From Metapseudomonas sp043392685 (GTDB taxonomy: Bacteria; Pseudomonadota; Gammaproteobacteria; Pseudomonadales; Pseudomonadaceae): a DNA stretch of 64,000 bases. Below the pieces are notes generated by a model. The model searched no databases and was not told where the DNA came from. It saw nothing but the letters and a program-made list of their open reading frames with translations. Below are positions 50,717-58,042 of the stretch, piece by piece. Position 1 is the first letter of the stretch. Every line of letters begins with the position of its first letter. The translations under genes were made by a program, and so were the position numbers. The stretch lies in assembly GCA_043392685.1 (NCBI GenBank), contig JBHZGM010000011.1. One strand, given 5' to 3'.

Positions 50717-51424
50717 TTAAGCCTTGGCGGGGGCGGCCGGTGCCTTGTTGCGCGGCTTGAGCACCGCGTTGGCCAACGCTTCGTCGGTGACTCCGGTTTC
50801 GGCGCGCATGCCGGCGGCCAGGAACGGCACCATCAGCCGCATCACCTGCTCGATGGAGGTGTTCACACCGAAGTCGTTTTCCGCCATCGCCCGCAGCGCC
50901 TTGATCCCCGACATGCTGAACGCCGCGGCGCCGAGCATGAAATGCACGCGCCAGAACAGCTCCAGCGGCGGCACCTTGGGCGCGGATTCGTTCACCAGCA
51001 GCATGTAGCGGCGGAAAACCTTGCCATACACCTCTTCGAGGTACTTGCGCAGGTGGCCCTGGCTCTGACTGAATGCGAGTCCGAGCAGACGCATGAAGAT
51101 GGACAGGTCGTTACCGCTGCGGGGCTTTACTGCAAGGGCTTGCTCGACGAGCATTTCCAGCAGTTCTTCGAGGCTGGCCTTGCTCTCCGCCCTGGCTTGG
51201 CGGCGATCCAGCTCTCGTTCGAGGCTTTGGCAGAACGGACCGAGGAAACGCGAGAAGACCGCCTGGATCAGCGCCTTCTTCGAGCCGAAGTGATAGTTCA
51301 CAGCTGCCAGGTTGACCCCGGCCTTGCTGGTGATCAGGCGCAACGAGGTTTCGGCGAAGCCCTTCTCCGCGAACAGCTGTTCCGCAGCATCCAGAATGCG
51401 TTCTACGGTTTCCGACTGGGCCAT
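50717..51424 (-). CDS. psrA: TetR-family regulator PsrA
   Basis: The 235-residue repressor/activator has an N-terminal helix-turn-helix (AEKGFAETSLRLITSKAGVN, then LAAVNYHFGSKKALIQAVF) and a ligand-binding helical domain that senses long-chain fatty acids. In Pseudomonas PsrA activates rpoS, represses itself and represses fadBA-type beta-oxidation genes. The ATG at 51424 follows GGAGGAGCC closely. Two G/CAAAC-N4-GTTTG/C boxes lie just upstream, over its own -10, in line with autorepression. It is 44 bp upstream of the L,D-transpeptidase-like gene and probably heads that operon. Confidence 0.95.
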   Translation of the reverse strand: MAQSETVERILDAAEQLFAEKGFAETSLRLITSKAGVNLAAVNYHFGSKKALIQAVFSRFLGPFCQSLERELDRRQARAESKASLEELLEMLVEQALAVKPRSGNDLSIFMRLLGLAFSQSQGHLRKYLEEVYGKVFRRYMLLVNESAPKVPPLELFWRVHFMLGAAAFSMSGIKALRAMAENDFGVNTSIEQVMRLMVPFLAAGMRAETGVTDEALANAVLKPRNKAPAAPAKA

Positions 51425-51439
51425 GGCTCCTCCGCCTGA

Positions 51440-51466
51440 CAAACACTTGTTTGAAACATACGTTTC
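51440..51466. promoter_or_regulatory. Two PsrA-type operator boxes
   Basis: CAAACACTTGTTTG (51440-51453) and GAAACATACGTTTC (51453-51466) share one base and both fit the published PsrA consensus G/CAAAC-N2-4-GTTTG/C. They cover the psrA -10 and start region, as expected for autorepression. Confidence 0.85.
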
Positions 51467-51484
51467 AGCCCGCCAACTTGTCAA
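51455..51484 (-). promoter_or_regulatory. psrA promoter
   Basis: On the minus strand a perfect -35 TTGACA (51484-51479) is followed after 18 nt by TATGTT (51460-51455). The second PsrA box overlaps the -10 and the first lies just downstream. Confidence 0.7.
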
Positions 51485-51585
51485 GCCGTGCCCACCATTA
51501 TCTGACGCAGTGGTCACTCATCGAGCCAGCGGATCTTCCCGACCATTGGTCGACCCTTGTCCTTACCCTCCCTGAAAAAGAAGCG

Positions 51586-51613
51586 TTGCCAAGGTCGGAT
51601 CACTGTATATAAT
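51586..51613 (+). promoter_or_regulatory. lexA-sulA promoter
   Basis: TTGCCA (51586-51591) and a perfect TATAAT (51608-51613) are 16 nt apart. LexA box 1 covers the -10. The predicted start is near 51620, inside or just before LexA box 2. Confidence 0.8.
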
Positions 51614-51618
51614 TCCAG
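51603..51618 (+). promoter_or_regulatory. LexA box 1 (SOS operator)
   Basis: CTGTATATAATTCCAG fits CTGT-N8-ACAG with one mismatch (CCAG for ACAG) and overlaps the lexA -10 hexamer. Confidence 0.85.
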
Positions 51619-51621
51619 TCA

Positions 51622-51637
51622 CTGTATAAAAAGACAG
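51622..51637 (+). promoter_or_regulatory. LexA box 2 (SOS operator)
   Basis: CTGTATAAAAAGACAG fits CTGT-N8-ACAG exactly and starts 19 bp after box 1, the tandem arrangement usual in front of lexA in gammaproteobacteria. Confidence 0.92.
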
Positions 51638-51646
51638 AGCGCCACC

Positions 51647-52261
51647 ATGCTGAAACTGACGCCACGCCAAGCCGAGATTCTCGCATTCATCAAGCGCTGC
51701 CTTGAAGACAACGGCTTCCCCCCGACCCGCGCGGAAATTGCCCAGGAACTCGGCTTCAAGTCCCCCAATGCCGCCGAAGAGCACCTCAAGGCCCTGGCCC
51801 GCAAGGGCGCAATCGAGATGACACCGGGCGCCTCCCGCGGCATTCGCATCCCCGGATTCGAACCCGGCCACAGCAACGAAGACGATGGCCTTCCGGTGAT
51901 CGGCCGGGTCGCTGCCGGCGCGCCGATCCTGGCCCAACAGAACATCGAAGAATCCTGCCGCATCAACCCCGACTTCTTCCACCCTCGCGCCGACTATCTG
52001 CTGCGCGTTCGCGGCATGTCCATGAAGGATATCGGCATCTACGACGGCGACCTGCTGGCCGTACACAGCACCCGCGAAGCCCGCAATGGACAGGTAGTGG
52101 TTGCCCGCCTAGGCGAGGAAGTCACCGTCAAGCGCTTCAAGCGTGAAGGCGACAAGGTCTGGCTGATTGCCGAAAACCCCGAGTTCGCCCCCATAGAAGT
52201 GAACCTGGATGAACAGGACCTGGTGATCGAAGGTTTGAGTGTCGGCGTGATCCGCCGCTAA
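51647..52261 (+). CDS. lexA: LexA SOS repressor
   Basis: The 204-residue repressor has an N-terminal winged helix (MLKLTPRQAEILAFIKRCLE, recognition helix around TRAEIAQELGFKSPNAAEEH) and a C-terminal S24 protease domain. Self-cleavage falls between Ala90 and Gly91 (GRVAAGAPIL); the catalytic pair is Ser125 (GMSMKDIG) and Lys162 (TVKRFKREG). Two LexA boxes upstream show autoregulation. The ATG at 51647 gives the standard length; the in-frame reading from 51557 crosses the operators and is rejected. sulA follows after 11 bp. Confidence 0.98.
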   Translation: MLKLTPRQAEILAFIKRCLEDNGFPPTRAEIAQELGFKSPNAAEEHLKALARKGAIEMTPGASRGIRIPGFEPGHSNEDDGLPVIGRVAAGAPILAQQNIEESCRINPDFFHPRADYLLRVRGMSMKDIGIYDGDLLAVHSTREARNGQVVVARLGEEVTVKRFKREGDKVWLIAENPEFAPIEVNLDEQDLVIEGLSVGVIRR

Positions 52262-52271
52262 AGGAGGCGTT

Positions 52272-52745
52272 ATGCAGTTCCCGCAGTCGCTTGGCCGGTC
52301 CCAGCTCCCACTGTTCCACGATGCCATCCTGGCCAATCCCGTGGTACCGATGCTGACCGATGTGGTCGAAGATCCGCTCCCGGAAGAGCCGGAAGCATTC
52401 AGCGAACTATCCCTGCGCGGCGCCACCGGGCACTGCCGGAACCTCCTGGCCTCGGTATTGCGGGAACTGAGCGAGGAGCAGGACGCGCGCTGGCTGACGC
52501 TGATCGGTGCTCCCGCCGGCCTGACCCGCGACTGGCTGCGCGAATCCGGACTCAATCGGGAACGCATCCTGATCCTGCAACCACGCGGTGAGCAAAGCGC
52601 CCTGGAACTGGCTTGCGAGGCCCTGCGACTGGGCCGTAGCCACACCGTCGTCAGCTGGTTGCGCCTGGGGCAGAAAGCCAGGCAACGACTGGCCCACGCC
52701 GCACGCCAAGGTGGCGCACAGAGCCTGAATATCCTGTTGGGTTGA
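52272..52745 (+). CDS. sulA: SOS cell-division inhibitor SulA
   Basis: The 157-residue protein binds FtsZ and blocks division during the SOS response. It has the RecA-like SulA core, visible in LASVLRELSEEQDARWLTLIG, LRESGLNRERILILQPR and CEALRLGRSHTVVSWLRL. It lies 11 bp after lexA in one operon, the arrangement usual in Pseudomonas and unlike E. coli, where sulA is separate. It has no LexA box of its own. Confidence 0.92.
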   Translation: MQFPQSLGRSQLPLFHDAILANPVVPMLTDVVEDPLPEEPEAFSELSLRGATGHCRNLLASVLRELSEEQDARWLTLIGAPAGLTRDWLRESGLNRERILILQPRGEQSALELACEALRLGRSHTVVSWLRLGQKARQRLAHAARQGGAQSLNILLG

Positions 52746-52825
52746 CTGAGCGTCGGGGCCTGGGAAGACCTGGGCCCTGTGACATCAGACGGCAACCGAA
52801 TCAGCGGAAGATCCGGTTCCGGAGA

Positions 52826-53059
52826 TCAATGCAGGACGCGCGGACCTTCGTGATGGTCCATATCACCTTCGGCCAGACGACCAGCCATCTGAACGCCAAC
52901 ATTCAGCATGGCCTTGGCAACTTCCAGATGGTGCCCCTGAAGGAACGCCTTGGCGTCAGCGGAGAAATCCAGCGTCACCAACGCTTCCTCGTCCTCGGCC
53001 CGGCGCAGGATGATGCGCCCGTCAGGCAATTCGACTATTTCCAGAAAGGACGTTGGCAT
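52826..53059 (-). CDS. Conserved small protein of unknown function
   Basis: A 77-residue cytoplasmic protein (MPTSFLEIVELPDGRIILRR...) with an acidic N-terminal strand-rich half and a helical half (DAKAFLQGHHLEVAKAMLNVGVQM). It ends HHEGPRVLH. I do not recognise a characterised family. The ATG at 53059 is chosen because the sequence further upstream is Arg/Gly-rich and looks non-coding. It converges on sulA and lies 70 bp after the next gene on its strand, with which it may be co-transcribed. Confidence 0.72.
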   Translation of the reverse strand: MPTSFLEIVELPDGRIILRRAEDEEALVTLDFSADAKAFLQGHHLEVAKAMLNVGVQMAGRLAEGDMDHHEGPRVLH

Positions 53060-53129
53060 AGGTTCATATCTCCACGAAAGCGGACATTGTACCAGCGAGC
53101 CGCCAGCACGCCCTAGCCCGTCGATCAAA

Positions 53130-53648
53130 TCAGCACTCGCTGAGCGTTTCCCGGAAGCGCAAGGCGAGGGATTTGAGATTCTGCCTCCACGACTCAAGAC
53201 ACTCCCGCGACAGCGGCGGCGCATCCTCTTCCACGCTGACGGCAGTGATCAGCGGCAAGGTCGGATTGACCTTCGCCTGCCTGGGCGCCTGCGGCGGCTG
53301 GAACAGCGCGGAATAGGCTGCAAGGAGTTCAGCCAGCCAGGTTTCCCTCTGCTGGGCGAGCTCCACCAGTTCGGCCAACTCAGGGCTGGGGGCGGCCGCC
53401 AGCACGTCTTGCGTCAGCAGTGATTCGACGCGCGGAGCGTTGGCCTCCGGAAGACGGTAGTAACCAGCGATCTCATGGCACAAGCCGAGCAACGCACCGT
53501 AGAGATGGAAGAGCGATGCTTCCCGCGCGGATTGCACCAGCGCCTGAGCGTTCATCGCCCTGCTCTCTTCCGCCTTGCGCCAGGATTCCAGCGACAAGCC
53601 AGCGAAGAAGATCTTCTGGTTGGTGCGGGTATAAAGCTCGTGGGCCAT
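53130..53648 (-). CDS. DUF6586-like conserved protein
   Basis: A mostly helical 172-residue protein beginning MAHELYTRTNQKIFFAGLSLESW. Helical heptads run through about residues 20-110 (REASLFHLYGALLGLCHEIAGYY; ELAELVELAQQRETWLAELL), followed by a Pro-rich turn and a C-terminal helix. I recall this as a Pseudomonas-restricted family next to topA (DUF6586); no function is known to me. The start at 53648 follows GGAGGG at suitable spacing. Confidence 0.75.
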   Translation of the reverse strand: MAHELYTRTNQKIFFAGLSLESWRKAEESRAMNAQALVQSAREASLFHLYGALLGLCHEIAGYYRLPEANAPRVESLLTQDVLAAAPSPELAELVELAQQRETWLAELLAAYSALFQPPQAPRQAKVNPTLPLITAVSVEEDAPPLSRECLESWRQNLKSLALRFRETLSEC

Positions 53649-53714
53649 GACGGCACCCTCCACAGGTGATTCAGGCAGTATATGCGCGCCCGGTGCCGGG
53701 CGCGCTGCAGTCGG

Positions 53715-56321
53715 TCAGCGCTTGTCTTCGACCTTCCACTTGCCGCCATCGAAGAATGCGCGCCAGCCGGTAGGCTTGCCGTCCACCTCGGTCTGCACGT
53801 ACTGCTCCTTGGTCTTGCGACTGAAGCGAATCACCGCCGGACGACCCTCGGGGTCCTTCTTCGGCGCGTCGAGCAGGTAGTGATACTTCGCGTCCAGCTC
53901 ATCCTTGTGCGGGATCAGCTCCTGCACCAGCGGCGCACGGGTTTCCCGGTTCTTCGGAAACTGGCTGGCAGCCAGGAACAGGCCAGATGCGCCGTCGCGC
54001 AGCACATAGATGTCGTCGACCTTCTCGCACTTCAGCTCCGGCATGCGGATCGGATCGATCTTCGGCGGCGCAGCCTCGCCGCTCTTCAGCAGCTTGCGGG
54101 TGTTCTTGCAACTGGCGTTGGTGCAGCCGAAGAACTTGCCGAAACGCCCGGTCTTGAGCTGCATCTCGCTGCCACACTTGTCGCACTCCAGGCTCGGACC
54201 TTCATAGCCCTTGATGCGGTATTGGCCCTGTTCGATCTCGTAACCCGAGCAATCCGGATTGTTGCCGCAGATATGCAATTTGCGGGTTTCATCCAGCAGA
54301 TAGGCATCCATCGCAGTCGCGCAGATCGGGCAGCGATGCTTGCCACGCAACACGCGGGACTCCGATTCACCCTCGTCATCCGCGGCGATTTCGTCGCCCG
54401 GCACGAGGTTGATGGTGGCCTTGCAGCGCTCTTTCGGCGGCAGGCTGTAGCCCGAGCAACCGAGGAACACACCGGTCGAGGCGGTACGGATCATCATCGG
54501 ACGGCTGCACTCGCGGCAGGGAATGTCGGTCAGCGTCGGTTGGTTGGCACGCATGCCCTTGTCGGTGCCTTCGGCCAGTTCCAGCTTCTTCTTGAAGTCG
54601 CCGTAGAACTCGTCGAGCAGATGCTTCCAGTCACGCTCGCCCTGGGCAACGTCGTCCAGGTGCTCTTCCATGCTGGCGGTGAAGCCGTAGTCCATCAGGT
54701 TGGCGAAGCTTTCATTCAGGCGTTCGGTAACGATGTCGCCCATCTTCTCGGCGTAGAAACGACGGTTGTGCACCGTGACGTAACCACGCTCCTGAATGGT
54801 GGAGATGATCGCCGCGTAAGTGGATGGACGGCCGATGCCGCGCTTTTCCAGCTCCTTGACCAGGCTGGCCTCGGAGTAGCGCGCCGGCGGCTTGGTGAAG
54901 TGCTGGCTGGGATCGAGCTTGAGCAGCTCAAGCAGTTCACCCTCGCTCATTTCCGGCAGGACGTCGTCCTCGCCCGGTTTGCTCTGCTGCGGCAGGACGC
55001 GGGTGTAACCGTCGAACTTGAGAATGCGGCCCTTGGCGCGCAGCTCGAACTTGCCGGCAGCAACGCTGACGCTGGTGGACAGGTACTCGGCCGGCGGCAT
55101 CTGGCACGCCACGAACTGGCGCCAGATCAGATCGTATAGGCGCTCGGCATCACGTTCCATGCCGGACAGCTGGTTCGGCCGCAGATTGACGTCGGACGGA
55201 CGGATCGCCTCGTGGGCCTCCTGGGCGCCTTCCTTGCTGGAATAGACGTTCGCCTTGGACGGCAGGTACTTCTGACCAAACTCGCCCTCGATGAAACCAC
55301 GCACCATGGCAATGGCGTCGGCGGAGAGGTTGGTCGAGTCGGTACGCATATAGGTGATGTAGCCGGCCTCATAGAGGCGCTGAGCCATCATCATGGTCTT
55401 CTTCACCCCGAAGCCCAGGCGGTTGCTCGCGGCCTGCTGCAGGGTGGAGGTAATGAAGGGCGCGGACGGCCGGCTGGAGGTCGGCTTGTCCTCGCGCTTG
55501 GCCACGGTGTAGCTGGAAGCCTTGAGCTTCTCCAGGGCCGCCATGGCCTGGGCCTCGTTCAGCGGCTTGAAGGCTTCGCCATTCTCCCGGGCCACTTCGA
55601 AGCGGACCTTGGCGCCCTTCGCAGTGCCGAGGTCGGCATGCACTTCCCAGTACTCTTCGGGTACGAAGGCACGGATTTCGCGCTCGCGCTCCACCACCAG
55701 CTTCACCGCCACCGACTGCACACGGCCGGCGGACAGGCCACGGGCGATTTTCTGCCAGAGCAGCGGCGAGACCATGTAGCCCACCACGCGATCGAGGAAG
55801 CGGCGCGCCTGCTGGGCGTTGACGCGGTTGATGTCGAGCTCGCCGGGCTGGGAGAAGGCCTCCTGGATGGCCTTCTTGGTGATCTCGTTGAACACCACGC
55901 GCTTGTAGCGGCTGTCATCGCCACCGATAGATTCCCGCAGGTGCCAGGCGATGGCCTCCCCTTCGCGGTCCAAGTCGGTTGCGAGATAGATGGTGTCGGC
56001 ATCCTTGGCCAGGCGGCGCAGTTCTTCGATCACCTTTTCCTTGCCGGGAAGGATCTCGTACTTCGCCTTCCAGCCATGATCGGGGTCGACGCCCATGCGC
56101 GCGACCAGTTGGCGCTTGGCCTTTTCCTTGGCGGACAGGGCCGGTGCTTCGCCGGCGGTCTTGCCGCGCTTGGCCGGTTCCTTGGCGGCACTGGCCGAAC
56201 CGCTGGTGGGAAGGTCACGGATATGGCCGATGCTCGACTTCACCACGTACTGGTTGCCCAGGTACTTGTTGATGGTCTTGGCCTTGGCCGGGGATTCCAC
56301 GATGACCAGCGATTTGCCCAT
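53715..56321 (-). CDS. topA: DNA topoisomerase I
   Basis: The 868-residue type IA enzyme relaxes negative supercoils. The TOPRIM domain starts GKSLVIVESPAKAKTINKYL and includes LATDLDREGEAIAWHL. The active tyrosine lies in GYITYMRTDSTNLS (about residue 328). The C-terminus carries three four-cysteine zinc ribbons (CRECSRP...CSGYSLPPKERC; CPICATA...CGNNPDC; CDKCGSE...CTNASC) and a basic tail. Start at 56321; a sigma-70-type promoter lies at 56384-56411. The upstream in-frame extension crosses that promoter and is rejected. Confidence 0.98.
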   Translation of the reverse strand: MGKSLVIVESPAKAKTINKYLGNQYVVKSSIGHIRDLPTSGSASAAKEPAKRGKTAGEAPALSAKEKAKRQLVARMGVDPDHGWKAKYEILPGKEKVIEELRRLAKDADTIYLATDLDREGEAIAWHLRESIGGDDSRYKRVVFNEITKKAIQEAFSQPGELDINRVNAQQARRFLDRVVGYMVSPLLWQKIARGLSAGRVQSVAVKLVVEREREIRAFVPEEYWEVHADLGTAKGAKVRFEVARENGEAFKPLNEAQAMAALEKLKASSYTVAKREDKPTSSRPSAPFITSTLQQAASNRLGFGVKKTMMMAQRLYEAGYITYMRTDSTNLSADAIAMVRGFIEGEFGQKYLPSKANVYSSKEGAQEAHEAIRPSDVNLRPNQLSGMERDAERLYDLIWRQFVACQMPPAEYLSTSVSVAAGKFELRAKGRILKFDGYTRVLPQQSKPGEDDVLPEMSEGELLELLKLDPSQHFTKPPARYSEASLVKELEKRGIGRPSTYAAIISTIQERGYVTVHNRRFYAEKMGDIVTERLNESFANLMDYGFTASMEEHLDDVAQGERDWKHLLDEFYGDFKKKLELAEGTDKGMRANQPTLTDIPCRECSRPMMIRTASTGVFLGCSGYSLPPKERCKATINLVPGDEIAADDEGESESRVLRGKHRCPICATAMDAYLLDETRKLHICGNNPDCSGYEIEQGQYRIKGYEGPSLECDKCGSEMQLKTGRFGKFFGCTNASCKNTRKLLKSGEAAPPKIDPIRMPELKCEKVDDIYVLRDGASGLFLAASQFPKNRETRAPLVQELIPHKDELDAKYHYLLDAPKKDPEGRPAVIRFSRKTKEQYVQTEVDGKPTGWRAFFDGGKWKVEDKR

Positions 56322-56383
56322 GGATCGGTGTGTTCCTGAATGAAATATGTAAAAGGCGGGAGCCGCCTGTCGCGGCACCGCTA

Positions 56384-56411
56384 TATATAGTGGCCGGCGC
56401 AACGCGGTCAA
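56384..56411 (-). promoter_or_regulatory. Candidate topA promoter
   Basis: On the minus strand TTGACC (56411-56406) is 16 nt from TATATA (56389-56384). The -10 sits inside the palindrome CTATATATAG (56381-56390). A short spacer with GC-rich DNA fits supercoiling-sensitive promoters, which is expected for topA but unproven. Confidence 0.55.
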
Positions 56412-56437
56412 GCGCGCGCCTGGCTGCCCCAAGCCCC

Positions 56438-56674
56438 TCAGGGCTGTGGGAACGGGTCCGGTTCGGCACTCACCAGAGCGAAGCGCGCAATCTGCTCGCC
56501 GTCCACCTGAACCGTTTCGGTGAACATGCTGAGCGGACGCACCCAGAGGCCGTATTCGCCGTAGAGCGCCTGGTAGACCACCAGCTCCTCCTCCGTCTCG
56601 GAATGCCGCGCAATGCCGATGACCCGGTACTGCTGACCCTTGTAGTGACGATAGAGACCCGGTTGCAGGCTCAT
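56438..56674 (-). CDS. DUF1653 protein
   Basis: A 78-residue protein (MSLQPGLYRHYKGQQYRVIGIARHSETEEELVVYQALYGEYGLWVRPLSMFTE...) that matches DUF1653 over its whole length: GLYRHYKGxxYxV, then E-x-VVYQALYG, then WVRPLxMF. A small beta-barrel fold is likely. Function is unknown. The start is placed at 56674; the in-frame stretch to 56722 lacks family similarity. It lies 116 bp upstream of topA on the same strand, and the topA promoter lies between them. Confidence 0.87.
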   Translation of the reverse strand: MSLQPGLYRHYKGQQYRVIGIARHSETEEELVVYQALYGEYGLWVRPLSMFTETVQVDGEQIARFALVSAEPDPFPQP

Positions 56675-56792
56675 GGTTGCCTCACTGTGATGAATGCAGG
56701 CTATCCCGCAAAGGTTGCGCATGGTGCCGTGTGATTCGGCATGAAGCCAGCCCTTGCATGAAAATTCCTACGAAGTATCTCCACATAAAAGC

Positions 56793-56819
56793 AAAAACCG
56801 GGGCACGGGGCCCCGGTTT
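56793..56819 (-). terminator. Terminator of fadBA
   Basis: AAACCGGGGC (56795-56804) pairs with GCCCCGGTTT (56810-56819), loop ACGGG. The leftward transcript ends in TTTTTGCTTTT. It lies 29 bp after the fadA stop. Confidence 0.9.
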
Positions 56820-56847
56820 CTTCATCTGTCTTGCGCGCCCGGAAGAC

Positions 56848-58023
56848 TCACACGCGCTCGAAGATGGTGGTGATGCCCTGGCCGAGGCCCACGCACATGG
56901 TGGACAGGCCGAAGGTACCGCCGTTCTGCTTCATCACGTTCAGCAAGGTGCCGGAGATACGGGCACCGGAGCAGCCGAACGGGTGACCCAGGGCGATGGC
57001 GCCGCCGTGCAGGTTGACCTTCTGGTCCATCTTGTCGAGGAGCTTGAGGTCCTTCAGCACCGGCAGGGCCTGGGCGGCGAAGGCTTCGTTGAGCTCGACG
57101 AAGTCTATGTCATCCATGGTCAGGCCGGCACGCTTGAGCGCCTTCTTGGTGGACGGCACCGGGCCGTAACCCATGATCGCCGGATCGACGCCGGCAACCG
57201 CCATCGCACGCACAACGGCCATCGGCTGGATGCCCAGGTCCAGGGCACGCTGGGCGCTCATCACGATCATGCAGGAAGCGCCATCGGTGATCTGCGAGGA
57301 CGTACCTGCAGTCACGGTGCCGCCTTTCGGGTTGAACGCCGGCTTGAGGCCGGCCAGGCTTTCCAGCGTCGTCTCCGGACGAATGGTTTCGTCGAAGTCG
57401 AACACTTTCAGGAAGCCGTTCTCGTCGTAGCCCTGCATCGGGATGATTTCATCCTTGAACTTGCCTTCGACGGTGGCCTTGTGGGCCAGCTGGTGCGAAC
57501 GCACGCCGAACTGGTCCTGGGCTTCGCGGCTGATGCCATGCATCTTGCCGAGCATTTCGGCGGTCAGGCCCATCATGCCGGACGCCTTGGCGGCATACAG
57601 GGACATGTGCGGGTTCGGGTCGACGCCGTGCATCATGCCAACGTGGCCCATGTGCTCCACGCCACCCACCACGAACACGTCGCCGTTACCGGTCTGGATG
57701 GCCTGCACGGCAGTGTGCAGGGCGCTCATGGAGGAGCCGCACAGACGGCTGACGGTCTGGCCGGCACTGCTGTGGGGGATCTGGGTCATCAGCGACGCCA
57801 TGCGTGCGATGTTCCAGCCCTGCTCCAGGGTCTGGTTCACGCAGCCCCAGATCACATCCTCGACTTCCGCCGGGTCGACCTTGGTGTTGCGCTCCAGCAG
57901 TTTGCTGATCAGGTGTGCCGACATGTCTTCGGCACGGGTGTTGCGGTGCATGCCACCCTTGGAGCGACCCATCGGGGTGCGGCCGAAGTCGACAATGACT
58001 GCATCTCTAGGATTCAGGCTCAT
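56848..58023 (-). CDS. fadA: 3-Ketoacyl-CoA thiolase, beta-oxidation complex
   Basis: The 391-residue thiolase (FaoB/FadA) cleaves 3-ketoacyl-CoA to acetyl-CoA and shortened acyl-CoA, as beta subunit of the alpha2beta2 complex. The nucleophilic cysteine is in RLCGSSMSALHTA (about residue 91). The catalytic His and second Cys lie in GGAIALGHPFGCSGARI, and the C-terminus reads MCVGLGQGITTIFERV. Start MSLNPRDAVIVDFGRTPMG at 58023 is preferred over the ATG three codons upstream. It lies 19 bp after fadB and ends at a strong terminator. Confidence 0.97.
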   Translation of the reverse strand: MSLNPRDAVIVDFGRTPMGRSKGGMHRNTRAEDMSAHLISKLLERNTKVDPAEVEDVIWGCVNQTLEQGWNIARMASLMTQIPHSSAGQTVSRLCGSSMSALHTAVQAIQTGNGDVFVVGGVEHMGHVGMMHGVDPNPHMSLYAAKASGMMGLTAEMLGKMHGISREAQDQFGVRSHQLAHKATVEGKFKDEIIPMQGYDENGFLKVFDFDETIRPETTLESLAGLKPAFNPKGGTVTAGTSSQITDGASCMIVMSAQRALDLGIQPMAVVRAMAVAGVDPAIMGYGPVPSTKKALKRAGLTMDDIDFVELNEAFAAQALPVLKDLKLLDKMDQKVNLHGGAIALGHPFGCSGARISGTLLNVMKQNGGTFGLSTMCVGLGQGITTIFERV

Positions 58024-58042
58024 ATTCTTCACTCTCGCTCAA

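Noticed and set aside
51557..51646. Thirty-codon N-terminal extension of lexA
   Set aside because: It would start upstream of the -35 and run through both LexA boxes; the ATG at 51647 gives the standard 204-residue protein.
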